Below, piece by piece: positions 42,914 to 51,912 of a stretch of 64,000 nucleotides of DNA. The notes under the pieces are model-generated. The model ran no database searches and had not been told where the DNA came from. It was given only the letters and a program-made list of their open reading frames with translations. The number at the start of each line of letters is the position of its first letter. Positions within the stretch are counted from its first letter, which is position 1. The DNA is taken from contig WHTA01000004.1 of the NCBI GenBank assembly GCA_009379825.1, positions 1-64,000 of the forward strand. Reading direction: 5' to 3'. A program made the position numbers and the translations under genes. This DNA comes from Streptosporangiales bacterium (GTDB lineage: Bacteria > Actinomycetota > Actinomycetes > Streptosporangiales > WHST01).

Positions 42914-44257
42914 ATGACTACTCAGGCACTGCCCACCCAGCAACGGCGGCGTGGCCGTGTGCTCGAGAACTGGAACCCCGAAGACCCGGACTTCTGGGCG
43001 CGCGAAGGCAGCAAAGTTGCGAACAGGAACCTGCTGGCGTCGATCTTCTCCGAGCACCTCGGCTTCTCCATCTGGACGCTGTGGTCGGTGCTCGTGCTGT
43101 TCATGACACCGGAGAACGGCTTCACCATCGATGTCGCAGCAAAGTTCCTGCTCACCTCGGTCATCGCGCTCGTGGGCGCCGTGATGCGGGTGCCGTACAC
43201 GCTGGCCGTACCGAGGTTCGGCGGCCGCAACTGGACGGTCTCGAACACGTTCATCCTGCTCGTCCCGACGGCCGCCGCGGCGTACCTGATCACCCAGCCT
43301 GGCTCGCCGTACTGGGCGTTCCTCTTGGCAGGCATCGTCGCGGGCTTCGGCGGGGCGAACTTCTCGTCCTCCATGACGAACATCAACCAGTTCTTCCCAG
43401 AACGCCGCAAGGGCTGGGCGCTCGGCCTCAACGCAGGTGGCGGGAACATCGGGGTCGCGGCCATCCAGGTCGTCGGCCTGGTCGTCATCGCCGTCTTCGG
43501 TACGGCGCACCCGGAGTACCTGCCTTACTTCTACCTGCCGCTGGTGTTGCTCGCCGCGCTGGTGGCGATCCGTTACATGGACAACATCGCCGGTACGAAG
43601 GCGGACGCGCGCAAGCAGTTCGCGGTGATGAAGGACAAGCACAGCTGGGTGATGTCGTTCCTGTACATCGGTACGTTCGGCTCGTTCATCGGGTACAGCT
43701 TCGCGTTCGGGCTGGTGCTGCAGAACCAGTTCAACCGCACGCCGGTCGAGGCGATGGCCGTCACCTTCCTCGGCCCGCTGCTCGGTTCGCTGTCGCGCCC
43801 GGTCGGTGGCTGGCTGTCGGACAAGATCGGTGGCGCGAAGGTCACCTGCTGGAACTTCGGCGCCATGATCGCCGGCGTCGGCGTGATCCTGCTGGCGTCC
43901 GCGCAGGACTCCCTCGGCGTGTTCACCACCGGCTTCATCGTGCTGTTCGTGCTCACCGGCGTCGGCAACGGCTCGACGTACAAAATGATCCCTTCGATCT
44001 TCGCGGCGCAGGCCCAGGACCGGATCGCCGCGGGCAGTGACCCGGAGGACGCGCGAAAGTGGGCGCGGCTCAACTCCGGTTCGCTGATCGGTCTCTGCGG
44101 TGCGATCGGGGCCGTCGGCGGGGTGCTGATCAACCTGGCCTTCCGGCAGTCGTTCCTCAGCGTCGGCTCGGGCTCGCCCGCGTTCGTGGCCTTCCTCATC
44201 TTCTACGCGGTGTGTATGGTCACCACGTTCGCCGTCTACCTCAGGCGTCCGGCTTGA
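42914..44257 (+). CDS. narK: Nitrate/nitrite MFS transporter
   Basis: A 447-residue MFS protein with about 12 helices. The nitrate-porter signature appears as GFGGANFSSSMTNINQFFPERRKGWALGLNAGGGNIGV, of which the second Gly-rich part is the nitrate signature. Imports nitrate (and may export nitrite). ATG 42914 follows GGGAGGT. First gene of the nitrate-assimilation operon; overlaps nasA by TTGA. Confidence 0.92.
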   Translation: MTTQALPTQQRRRGRVLENWNPEDPDFWAREGSKVANRNLLASIFSEHLGFSIWTLWSVLVLFMTPENGFTIDVAAKFLLTSVIALVGAVMRVPYTLAVPRFGGRNWTVSNTFILLVPTAAAAYLITQPGSPYWAFLLAGIVAGFGGANFSSSMTNINQFFPERRKGWALGLNAGGGNIGVAAIQVVGLVVIAVFGTAHPEYLPYFYLPLVLLAALVAIRYMDNIAGTKADARKQFAVMKDKHSWVMSFLYIGTFGSFIGYSFAFGLVLQNQFNRTPVEAMAVTFLGPLLGSLSRPVGGWLSDKIGGAKVTCWNFGAMIAGVGVILLASAQDSLGVFTTGFIVLFVLTGVGNGSTYKMIPSIFAAQAQDRIAAGSDPEDARKWARLNSGSLIGLCGAIGAVGGVLINLAFRQSFLSVGSGSPAFVAFLIFYAVCMVTTFAVYLRRPA

Positions 44258-46344
44258 GCGGCGCGGTAGCTACGCACTGCCCGTACTGTGCGCTGCAGTG
44301 CGCGATGGCGCTCGGTCCGGTCAATGGCGATCGGGCCGAGTCCGCACGCCTGACGGTGACGCCGCTGGACTTCCCGACCAACCGCGGTGGGCTGTGCCAG
44401 AAGGGCTGGTCGGCGGCGGCGATGCTCACCGTGGCCGACCGGTTGAAGGCGCCGCTCGCCCGCGAGCACAGGTCCGCACCGCTGCGCCCGGTGAGCTGGA
44501 CGCACGCGCTCGACCTGGTGGCGAACCGGCTCGCGGCGCTACGCGCCGAGCACGGGCCGGACGCCGTGGGGGTGTTCGGCGGCGGCGGCCTCACCAACGA
44601 GAAGGCGTACCAGCTCGGCAAGTTCGCGCGGGTCGCGCTTGGCACGTCGCAGATCGACTACAACGGACGGTTCTGCATGTCGTCGGCCGCCGCGGCCGGT
44701 ATAGCGGCGTTCGGCCTGGACCGCGGGCTGCCGTTCCCCGTCACCGACCTGGACGTCGCGGACGTCGTACTGCTCGCCGGGACCAACCCGGCGGAGACCA
44801 TGCCGCCGCTGATGGGGCACCTGCGTGCCGCCCGGCCGGTGGTCGTCGACCCGAGGCGCACGCGGACGGCCGAGCTGGCGCTCGCGGCCGGCGGGCTGCA
44901 CCTGCAGCCGGTGCCGGGCACCGACCTCGCGCTCGCGCTGGGGCTGCTGCACGCCGTGGTGGCCGAGGGCCGGCACGACCGCGCCTACCTGGCCGAACGC
45001 ACGACCGGGTTCGCGGACGCCTGGCAGCTGGCGGCGCAGTGGTGGCCGGAACGCGCGGAGCGGGTCACCGGGGTGGCCGCGCACGACATCCGCGAGGTCG
45101 CGCGGCTGCTCGCCGGCGCGGCGCGTGCGTACGTGCTCACCGGACGCGGCAGCGAGCAGCACGCGAACGGCACCGACACGGTGACCGGCTGGATCAACCT
45201 GGCGCTGGCCCTCGGCCTGCCAGGACGGGTCGGGTCCGGCTACGGCTGCCTCACCGGGCAGGGCAACGGGCAGGGCGGCAGGGAGCACGGGCAGAAGGCC
45301 GACCAGCTGCCCGGCTACCGCAAGATCGCCGACCCGCAGGCCCGCGAGCACGTCGCGGGCATCTGGGGCGTCGACCCCGCGACGCTGCCAGGACCCGGGC
45401 GCAGCGCGTACGAGCTGCTGCTCTCGCTCGGCCGCGCCGGCGGGCCGCGTGCGCTGCTGGTGTTCGGCTCCAACCCGGTGGTCTCCGCGCCTGACGCCAC
45501 CGCGGTCGCCGAGCGGTTGGCCGCGCTCGACCTGCTGGTGGTGGCTGACTTCGTGCCGTCGGAGACGGCCGAGCTGGCCGACGTCGTGCTGCCGGTGACG
45601 CAGTGGGCGGAGGAGGACGGCACGATGACCAACCTGGAGGGCCGGGTGCTGCGCCGGCGGCGCGCGACCGCTCCGCCACCCGGCGTGCGCACGGACCTCG
45701 AGGTGTTGCACGAGCTGGCCGTACGCCTCGGGCAGCCGGCCGACCGGTTCCCCGCCGACCCGGAGACGGTCTTCGCCGAGCTCGGCGAGGCGTCCGCCGG
45801 TGGCGTCGCCGACTACTCCGGCGTCGACTACGCGCGGCTGGACGCGGGCGCCGCCGTGCACTGGCCGTGCGCCGACGAGGACGACACACCGCGGCTGTTC
45901 CTCGACGGTTTCGCGCACCAGGACGGGAGGGCGCGGCTGCTGCCCGTCGACCACTGCGACCCGGCGGAGACGCCGGACGCCGGCTACCCGCTGCGTGCCA
46001 CCACCGGGCGGATCCTGCAGCACTACCAGTCGGGCGCGCAGACCCGCAGGGTCGCCGAGCTGACCGACGACGTCGACGAGTCGTTCGTCGAGGTGCACCC
46101 GGACACGGCGGCGCGTGCCGGCCTCGCCGACGGTGTCCGCGCGCACGTCGTCTCGCGGCGCGGCGCCGCCGTGGCTCGCGTGCGATGCGTGCCGCACCTG
46201 CGCCTTGACACGGTCTTCCTGCCCTTCCACTTCGGCGGCGAACAGGCGGCGAACGGCATCACGAACACCGCGCTCGACCCGACCAGCCGGATGCCGGAGT
46301 TCAAGGTGTGCGCGGTGCGACTGGAGGCAGTCCATGAGCAGTGA
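44254..46344 (+). CDS. nasA: Assimilatory nitrate reductase catalytic subunit
   Basis: A 696-residue molybdopterin oxidoreductase. The N-terminal 4Fe-4S site is CPYCALQC (Cys9, 12, 16) plus GLCQKGW. Molybdenum-cofactor contacts include FCMSSAAAAG, with the Cys that can ligate Mo, LLAGTNPAETMP and LTGQGNGQGGREHGQKADQLPGY in part. The C-terminal cofactor domain ends RMPEFKVCAVRLE. Reduces nitrate to nitrite in the cytosol. TTG 44254 overlaps narK's stop and starts just before the iron-sulfur motif, so no other start fits. Confidence 0.93.
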   Translation: MSGAVATHCPYCALQCAMALGPVNGDRAESARLTVTPLDFPTNRGGLCQKGWSAAAMLTVADRLKAPLAREHRSAPLRPVSWTHALDLVANRLAALRAEHGPDAVGVFGGGGLTNEKAYQLGKFARVALGTSQIDYNGRFCMSSAAAAGIAAFGLDRGLPFPVTDLDVADVVLLAGTNPAETMPPLMGHLRAARPVVVDPRRTRTAELALAAGGLHLQPVPGTDLALALGLLHAVVAEGRHDRAYLAERTTGFADAWQLAAQWWPERAERVTGVAAHDIREVARLLAGAARAYVLTGRGSEQHANGTDTVTGWINLALALGLPGRVGSGYGCLTGQGNGQGGREHGQKADQLPGYRKIADPQAREHVAGIWGVDPATLPGPGRSAYELLLSLGRAGGPRALLVFGSNPVVSAPDATAVAERLAALDLLVVADFVPSETAELADVVLPVTQWAEEDGTMTNLEGRVLRRRRATAPPPGVRTDLEVLHELAVRLGQPADRFPADPETVFAELGEASAGGVADYSGVDYARLDAGAAVHWPCADEDDTPRLFLDGFAHQDGRARLLPVDHCDPAETPDAGYPLRATTGRILQHYQSGAQTRRVAELTDDVDESFVEVHPDTAARAGLADGVRAHVVSRRGAAVARVRCVPHLRLDTVFLPFHFGGEQAANGITNTALDPTSRMPEFKVCAVRLEAVHEQ

Positions 46345-47788
46345 TCCCCGACGGGTGGCCGTCGTTGGCTACGGCATGGCGGGCGCGCGGTTCGCCGAGG
46401 AGGTGCGCCGGCACGACCCGGACGCGCGCCGGGTGCAGCTGACCGTCTTCGGCGCAGAGCCGCACCGGGCGTACAACCGGGTGCTGCTTTCTGCGGCGCT
46501 CGCCGGTGGCCTGGACCCGGACGACCTCTACCTGCACGGGCCCGACTGGGCGCTGCGGCACCAGGTGGACGTGCGCTGCAACGTGGGCGTGCGCGCCGTA
46601 GAACCCGCGGGCCGGCACCTGGTGCTGGACGACGGCACGGTGGTCGGCTACGACGACCTGGTGCTCGCCACCGGCAGCCAGCCGTGGCTGCCGCCGGTCG
46701 ACGGGCTCACCACGGCGTACGGCGAGCTGGCCGGCGGCGTCACCGCCTTCCGCGACCTGGACGACTGCCGCGCCTTGCGCGCCGCGGCCGGCCAGGGCCG
46801 GACGTACGCGGTGCTCGGAGGTGGGCTGCTCGGCCTCGAGGCCGCGCGCGGGTTGGCCGCAAGCGGCGCCGACGTGACGGTCGTGCACCCGGTCGGACAC
46901 CTGATGGAACGCCAGCTCGACGTCACCGCAGGGCGGCTGCTGCACGACCAGCTCACCGGGCTCGGCGTGCAGGTGCGGCTGAGCGTCACGGCGACCGGAT
47001 GGTTGCCCGGCCACGGCCTGGAGCTCTCCGACGGCAGCTGGCTGGGCGCCGACAGCGTGGTCGTGTCGGCGGGCGTGCGAGCCCGTACCAGCCTCGCGCG
47101 GCGGGCGCGGCTGGCCGTCGAGCGGGGCGTCGTGGTGGACGACCGGTTGACGACGTCCGACCCGCACATCCACGCGATCGGCGACTGCGCGCAGCACCGC
47201 GGCGAGACCGGCGCGCTCGTCCAGCCGGCGTGGGAGCAGGCTGCCGTGCTCGCCGCCAGGCTGACCGGCGCCGACCCGGCCGCTACGTACGAGGGCACGC
47301 CTGTCGTCACCCGGCTGAAGGCCAGCAACCTCGACCTCACCAGCCTCGGCGAGGCACACGCCGACAACGACGAGCACACCGAGGCCGTGCGGTTGGAGGA
47401 CCCGCGGCGCGGGCGCTACGGCAAGCTCGTGCTGCGCGAGGACCGCGTCGTCGGCGCCATCATGCTCGGCCTGCCGGACGCCGCGGCGAACATCGTGCGG
47501 CTGTACGACGCCGGCGACCCGGCACCCGCCGACCGGATGGCGCTGTTGCTCGGCCGGGCGATGCCGGCCGAGGTGGCGCCCGCGCTGCCCGCGCCGAAAG
47601 AGGTGGTGTGCCACTGCAACACGGTCACCATGGGCCGGCTCACCGAGGCCTGGCAGGCCGGCGCGTGCACGACCGCCGACCTCACGACGGCGACCAGGGC
47701 GACCACCGGCTGCGGCGGCTGCCGCTCCCAGGTGGAGGCGATCACCGTCGCACTCGAGGAGGCCGAGCGGAAGGAGGCTGCCGCATGA
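46334..47788 (+). CDS. FAD oxidoreductase with BFD-like [2Fe-2S] domain (NasB-type electron donor)
   Basis: A 484-residue flavoprotein. FAD-binding VAVVGYGMAGARFAEEV at the N-terminus, NAD(P)-binding AVLGGGLLGLEAARGL about 155-170, and a BFD-like domain at the C-terminus with CHC (VVCHCNTVTMGRL) and TTGCGGC for one [2Fe-2S] cluster. Related NasB/NirB-N proteins pass electrons from NADH to nitrate reductase. It overlaps nasA by 11 bases and nirB by 4, so it should be the reductase partner of NasA. Confidence 0.88.
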   Translation: MSSDPRRVAVVGYGMAGARFAEEVRRHDPDARRVQLTVFGAEPHRAYNRVLLSAALAGGLDPDDLYLHGPDWALRHQVDVRCNVGVRAVEPAGRHLVLDDGTVVGYDDLVLATGSQPWLPPVDGLTTAYGELAGGVTAFRDLDDCRALRAAAGQGRTYAVLGGGLLGLEAARGLAASGADVTVVHPVGHLMERQLDVTAGRLLHDQLTGLGVQVRLSVTATGWLPGHGLELSDGSWLGADSVVVSAGVRARTSLARRARLAVERGVVVDDRLTTSDPHIHAIGDCAQHRGETGALVQPAWEQAAVLAARLTGADPAATYEGTPVVTRLKASNLDLTSLGEAHADNDEHTEAVRLEDPRRGRYGKLVLREDRVVGAIMLGLPDAAANIVRLYDAGDPAPADRMALLLGRAMPAEVAPALPAPKEVVCHCNTVTMGRLTEAWQAGACTTADLTTATRATTGCGGCRSQVEAITVALEEAERKEAAA

Positions 47789-50322
47789 AACAACTCGTTG
47801 TGATCGGGCAGGGGATGGTCGGCCACCGGTTGGTGGAGGCGCTGCGCGCACGGGACGAGGCGGGCAGCTGGCAGGTCACCGCGCTCGCCGAGGAGCCGCG
47901 CCCCGCGTACGACCGGGTGGCGCTGTCGTCGTACTTCGACGGCAAGAGCGAGACGGACCTGCGGCTGCCGGCGTTCGACCCGGCCGACCCGCTCGTCGGC
48001 CTGCGGCTCGGCGACCCGGCCACCGCCATCGACCGGGCGAACCGCACGGTGACGACGGCGTCGGGCGCCGTACACGGCTACGACGCGCTGGTGCTGGCCA
48101 CCGGGTCGCGGCCGTTCGTACCGCCGGTGGACGGCGCGGACACCGAAGGGTGCTTCGTCTACCGCACCATCGACGACCTGGACGCCATCCAAGCCGCGGC
48201 CGACGGCGCGCGCCGCGGCGTGGTGGTCGGCGGCGGGCTGCTCGGCCTGGAGGCGGCGAACGCGCTGGTCGCGCTCGGCCTGGAGACGCACGTGGTGGAG
48301 TTCGCGTCGCGGCTGATGCCGATGCAGGTGGACGAGGGCGGCGGTGCGCTGCTCGGCCGGATAGTCACCGAGCTGGGCGTCACCGTGCACTGCGACCGCG
48401 CCGGCAAGGCGATCCAGCCCGGCGCGGACGGCCGGGTGCGGCAGCTCGTAATGTCCGACGGCACCGAGCTCTCCACCGACCTGGTCGTCTTCTCCGCCGG
48501 CGTGCGGCCGCGCGACGAGCTGGCCGCCGCGGCCGGTCTGCCGCTCGGTGACCGCGGCGGGGTCGTCGTCGACGGTGGCTGCGGCACTGCGGACCCGTCC
48601 ATCTACGCGGTCGGCGAGTGCGCCGCCGTGGACGGCCGCACGTACGGTCTGGTCGCGCCCGGCTACGCGATGGCCGAGGTGGTCGTCGACCGGCTGCTCG
48701 GCGGCGCGGCCGAGTTCCCCGGCGCGGACACGGCCACCAAGCTCAAGCTGCTCGGCGTGGACGTGGCCAGCTTCGGCGACGCGCACGCACGCGAGCAGGA
48801 CGCGCTCGAGGTCGTGCTGAACGACCCGGTGGCGGGTACGTACGCGAAGCTCGTGGTCTCCGACGACGCCCGTACGCTGCTCGGCGGCGTGCTGGTCGGG
48901 GACGCGTCGCAGTACGCGACGCTGCGGCCGCTTGTGGGTTCGGCGCTGCCTGCCGACCCGGCCGCGCTGATCGCCCCCGCCGGCGGCCAGCCCGCCGGCA
49001 GCGGCATCGCCGCGTTGCCGGACGAGGCCCAGATCTGCTCGTGCAACGCGGTGACCAAGGGAGACATCCTCACCGCCGTCGGCGAGCACGAGTGCACCGA
49101 CGTGCCGTCGATCAAGGCCTGCACGCGCGCCGGCACCAGCTGCGGCAGCTGCGTCCCTGCGCTCGGCCAGCTGCTCGACCACGCGGGCGTCGAGACGTCC
49201 AGGGCGCTGTGTGAGCACTTCGACTACTCGCGGGCTGAGCTGTTCGAGATCGTCGCGGTCACCGGGCACACCACGTTCTCCGGGCTGGTCGAGGCGTACG
49301 GGCGGGGTCGCGGCTGCGACATCTGCAAGCCCGCCGTCGCGTCCATCCTCGCCTCGCAGGGCAACGGGCACATCCTCGCCGGCGAGCAGGCCGCGCTGCA
49401 GGACACCAACGACCACTTCCTCGCCAACCTGCAGCGCAACGGCACGTACTCGGTGGTGCCGCGAATACCGGGCGGCGAGATCAGGCCGGAGCAGCTCCTC
49501 GTGATCGCGCAGGTGGCGCAGGACTTCGGCCTGTACACGAAGATCACCGGCGGCCAGCGCATCGACATGTTCGGTGCGCGGGTGGAGCAGCTGCCGGAGA
49601 TCTGGCGCCGGCTGGTGGACGCGGGCTTCGAGTCCGGGCACGCGTACGGCAAGGCGTTGCGAACGGTGAAGTCCTGCGTCGGCTCCACCTGGTGCAGGTA
49701 CGGCGTGCAGGACTCCGTGACCATGGCCATCGACCTGGAGCTGCGCTACCGGGGCCTGCGCGCGCCGCACAAGATCAAGCTCGGTGTCTCCGGGTGTGCG
49801 CGGGAGTGCGCGGAGGCCCAGTCGAAGGACGTCGGCGTGATCGCCACCGAGAACGGCTGGAACCTGTACGTCGGCGGCAACGGCGGCTTCCGCCCCAGGC
49901 ACGCCGACCTGTTCGCGCACGACCTCGACTACGAGACGCTGGTCACGTACATCGACCGCTTCCTCATGCTGTACGTCCGCACGGCCGACCGGCTGCAACG
50001 CACGGCGAGCTGGATCGAGCAGCTGGACGGCGGCCTCGACCACCTGCGGGCCGTGATCGTCGACGACAGCCTGGGCATATGTGCCGATCTGGACGCGGCC
50101 ATGCAGCGCCACGTAGCCTCGTACGAAGACGAGTGGCGTGCGGTGCTTGACGACCCGGAGAAACTGACCCGGTTCGTGTCGTTCGTGAACGCGCCGCACG
50201 AGCCCGACCCGTCGATCGAGTTCAGCGTCGAACGCGACCAGCGCATTCCGACTCGCGTACCCGTGGACCTCGGCGTACCCGACGTACCTCGCGGATCTCA
50301 GCCGGTCTCTCCACGGAGGTGA
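47785..50322 (+). CDS. nirB: Nitrite reductase (NADH) large subunit
   Basis: An 845-residue protein with the full NirB layout. FAD/NAD domain (1-310; GQGMVGHRLVEALRA, VVVGGGLLGLEAANAL). First BFD [2Fe-2S] domain about 415-470 (ICSCNAVTKGDI, GTSCGSCVPAL) and a second CxxC segment (GRGCDICKP). Ferredoxin-like half domain (TYSVVPRIPGGEI). Siroheme/[4Fe-4S] domain with SCVGSTWC and GVSGCAREC, the four Cys ligands. Reduces nitrite to ammonium with NADH in the cytosol. Starts in an ATGA overlap with the preceding reductase gene. Confidence 0.95.
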   Translation: MKQLVVIGQGMVGHRLVEALRARDEAGSWQVTALAEEPRPAYDRVALSSYFDGKSETDLRLPAFDPADPLVGLRLGDPATAIDRANRTVTTASGAVHGYDALVLATGSRPFVPPVDGADTEGCFVYRTIDDLDAIQAAADGARRGVVVGGGLLGLEAANALVALGLETHVVEFASRLMPMQVDEGGGALLGRIVTELGVTVHCDRAGKAIQPGADGRVRQLVMSDGTELSTDLVVFSAGVRPRDELAAAAGLPLGDRGGVVVDGGCGTADPSIYAVGECAAVDGRTYGLVAPGYAMAEVVVDRLLGGAAEFPGADTATKLKLLGVDVASFGDAHAREQDALEVVLNDPVAGTYAKLVVSDDARTLLGGVLVGDASQYATLRPLVGSALPADPAALIAPAGGQPAGSGIAALPDEAQICSCNAVTKGDILTAVGEHECTDVPSIKACTRAGTSCGSCVPALGQLLDHAGVETSRALCEHFDYSRAELFEIVAVTGHTTFSGLVEAYGRGRGCDICKPAVASILASQGNGHILAGEQAALQDTNDHFLANLQRNGTYSVVPRIPGGEIRPEQLLVIAQVAQDFGLYTKITGGQRIDMFGARVEQLPEIWRRLVDAGFESGHAYGKALRTVKSCVGSTWCRYGVQDSVTMAIDLELRYRGLRAPHKIKLGVSGCARECAEAQSKDVGVIATENGWNLYVGGNGGFRPRHADLFAHDLDYETLVTYIDRFLMLYVRTADRLQRTASWIEQLDGGLDHLRAVIVDDSLGICADLDAAMQRHVASYEDEWRAVLDDPEKLTRFVSFVNAPHEPDPSIEFSVERDQRIPTRVPVDLGVPDVPRGSQPVSPRR

Positions 50323-50327
50323 ACGAC

Positions 50328-50702
50328 ATGACGGTGATGATCGAACGGCGGCAGTGGACTACCGGCTGCGCGCTGACACAGCTGCAGCCGGAGCGCGGTG
50401 TCGCGGTGTTGCTGCCCGACGGCAGCCAGGCCGCGGTGTTCCGCACTCACGACGGCACCGTGTACGCCCTCGACAACGTCGACCCCGCGTGCGGGGCGGC
50501 GGTGCTGTCCCGCGGCATCGTCGGTGACCGCGGCGGCGTGCCGACGGTCACGTCGCCCATGCTCAAGCACGTGTACGAGCTGGCCAGCGGGCGTTGCCTC
50601 ACCGACGACTCGCTGGCGGTGGACGTCGTTCCGGTCCGGGTGCGTGGCGACGAGGTGCAGGTGGCGTACGCTGGCGAGCGCGCTCTGCCGATGGCGGGAT
50701 AG
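50328..50702 (+). CDS. nirD: Nitrite reductase (NADH) small subunit
   Basis: A 124-residue Rieske-like protein. The fold landmarks DGTVYALDNVDPACGAAVLSRG and TSPMLKHVYELASGRCL are present, but the Rieske CxH...CxxH cluster ligands are not complete, as is normal for NirD. It partners NirB. ATG 50328 lies 8 bases after GGAGG and is preferred over the GTG at 50319. Confidence 0.92.
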   Translation: MTVMIERRQWTTGCALTQLQPERGVAVLLPDGSQAAVFRTHDGTVYALDNVDPACGAAVLSRGIVGDRGGVPTVTSPMLKHVYELASGRCLTDDSLAVDVVPVRVRGDEVQVAYAGERALPMAG

Positions 50703-50737
50703 CCGATGACCGGACCCGCCAGACGAGGAGGCCCGTG

Positions 50738-51904
50738 ATGACGAACCCTTCGGTATCCGTCGTCGAGCCGAGCGGTGCGGACGAGCCCGGGCCCGAACCG
50801 CTGGCCGGGTTCAGCGTCGGCGTGACCGCGGCGCGGCGCGCGGAGGAGCTCGGCAACCTGCTGGAGCGGCGCGGCGCGACCGTGCTGCACGCGCCGGCGA
50901 TCCGGATCGTGCCGCTTGCCGACGACACCGAGCTGCTCGCTGCGATCCGCGCCGTCGTCGCCGAGCCGCCTGACGTCGTGGTCGCCTCCACCGGCATCGG
51001 GTTCCGCGGCTGGGTGGAGGCGGCGGACGCGTGGGGGCTCACCGAGCCGCTGCTCGACGCGCTGCGCAGCGCCACCGTGCTGACCCGTGGCCCGAAGGCG
51101 AAGGGGGCGGTACGGGCAGCCGGCATCACCGAGGCGTGGTCGCCGCCGTCCGAGTCGTCCACCGAGGTGCTCGACCACCTGCTCACCGACGGCGTGGACG
51201 GCAAGCGCATCGCCGTACAGCTGCACGGCGAGCCGCTGCCCGACTTCTGTGCTGCGCTGGAGCTGGCCGGCGCCGACGTCGTGACCGTCCCCGTATACCG
51301 CTGGGTCGGTCCGGTCGACACCGCGCCGCTTGACCGGATGGTGGACGCCGTGATCACCCGTGCGCTCGACGCCGTGACGTTCACCAGCGCGCCGGCGGCG
51401 GCGAGCCTGCTCGCGCACGCGGACGCCGGCGGATGCGGCGAGCTGATGGTCGGCGCGCTGCGGCACGACGTGCTGGCGATGTGCGTCGGCCCGGTGACCG
51501 CAGGACCGTTGGAGGCCCGCGACATCCCCACCGTCTGGCCCGCTCGGGCCCGCATCGGGGCGATGGTGCGCCGGCTGGCCGAGGAGCTACCGGCCCGCGC
51601 GCGGTCGTTGCCTGTGGCCGGCCACACGGTGGAGCTACGCGGGCGTGCGGTCGTGCTTGACGGTGAGCTGAAGCCGTTGGCGCCGGCGTCGATCGCGCTG
51701 CTGCGCGAGCTGGCCCGCCGCCCCGGCGAGGTGGTGTCGCGTGCACGGCTGTTGACCGCCCTGCCCGGCGGTGGCGACGACGAGCACGCGGTGGAGATGG
51801 CCGTCGCCAGGTTGCGCTCGTCGCTTGGCGTCTCCGGCCTCGTGCAGACGATCGTGAAGCGCGGTTACCGGCTCGCCCTCGAACCCGGCGACTGCGACGG
51901 CTGA
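50738..51904 (+). CDS. nnaR: NnaR-like regulator: uroporphyrinogen-III synthase domain plus winged helix
   Basis: A 388-residue fusion. Residues 20-270 match HemD, uroporphyrinogen-III synthase (GFSVGVTAARRAEELGNLLERRG, VVASTGIGFRGW, VTFTSAPAAASLL). Residues 300-380 are an OmpR-type winged helix (LAPASIALLRELARRPGEVVSR, VEMAVARLRSSL, IVKRGYRL). This is the build of Streptomyces NnaR and mycobacterial Rv0260c, which act with GlnR to switch on nitrate/nitrite genes. A HemD role toward siroheme for NirB is conceivable but unproven. Starts 35 bases after nirD with a GAGGAGG, so it belongs to the operon. Confidence 0.88.
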   Translation: MTNPSVSVVEPSGADEPGPEPLAGFSVGVTAARRAEELGNLLERRGATVLHAPAIRIVPLADDTELLAAIRAVVAEPPDVVVASTGIGFRGWVEAADAWGLTEPLLDALRSATVLTRGPKAKGAVRAAGITEAWSPPSESSTEVLDHLLTDGVDGKRIAVQLHGEPLPDFCAALELAGADVVTVPVYRWVGPVDTAPLDRMVDAVITRALDAVTFTSAPAAASLLAHADAGGCGELMVGALRHDVLAMCVGPVTAGPLEARDIPTVWPARARIGAMVRRLAEELPARARSLPVAGHTVELRGRAVVLDGELKPLAPASIALLRELARRPGEVVSRARLLTALPGGGDDEHAVEMAVARLRSSLGVSGLVQTIVKRGYRLALEPGDCDG

Positions 51905-51912
51905 CCGCCGCC

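Noticed and set aside
50738-51904. Plain uroporphyrinogen-III synthase (hemD) for haem synthesis
   Set aside because: The C-terminal OmpR-type winged helix and the place at the end of a nitrate operon indicate an NnaR-like regulator; other hem genes are absent.
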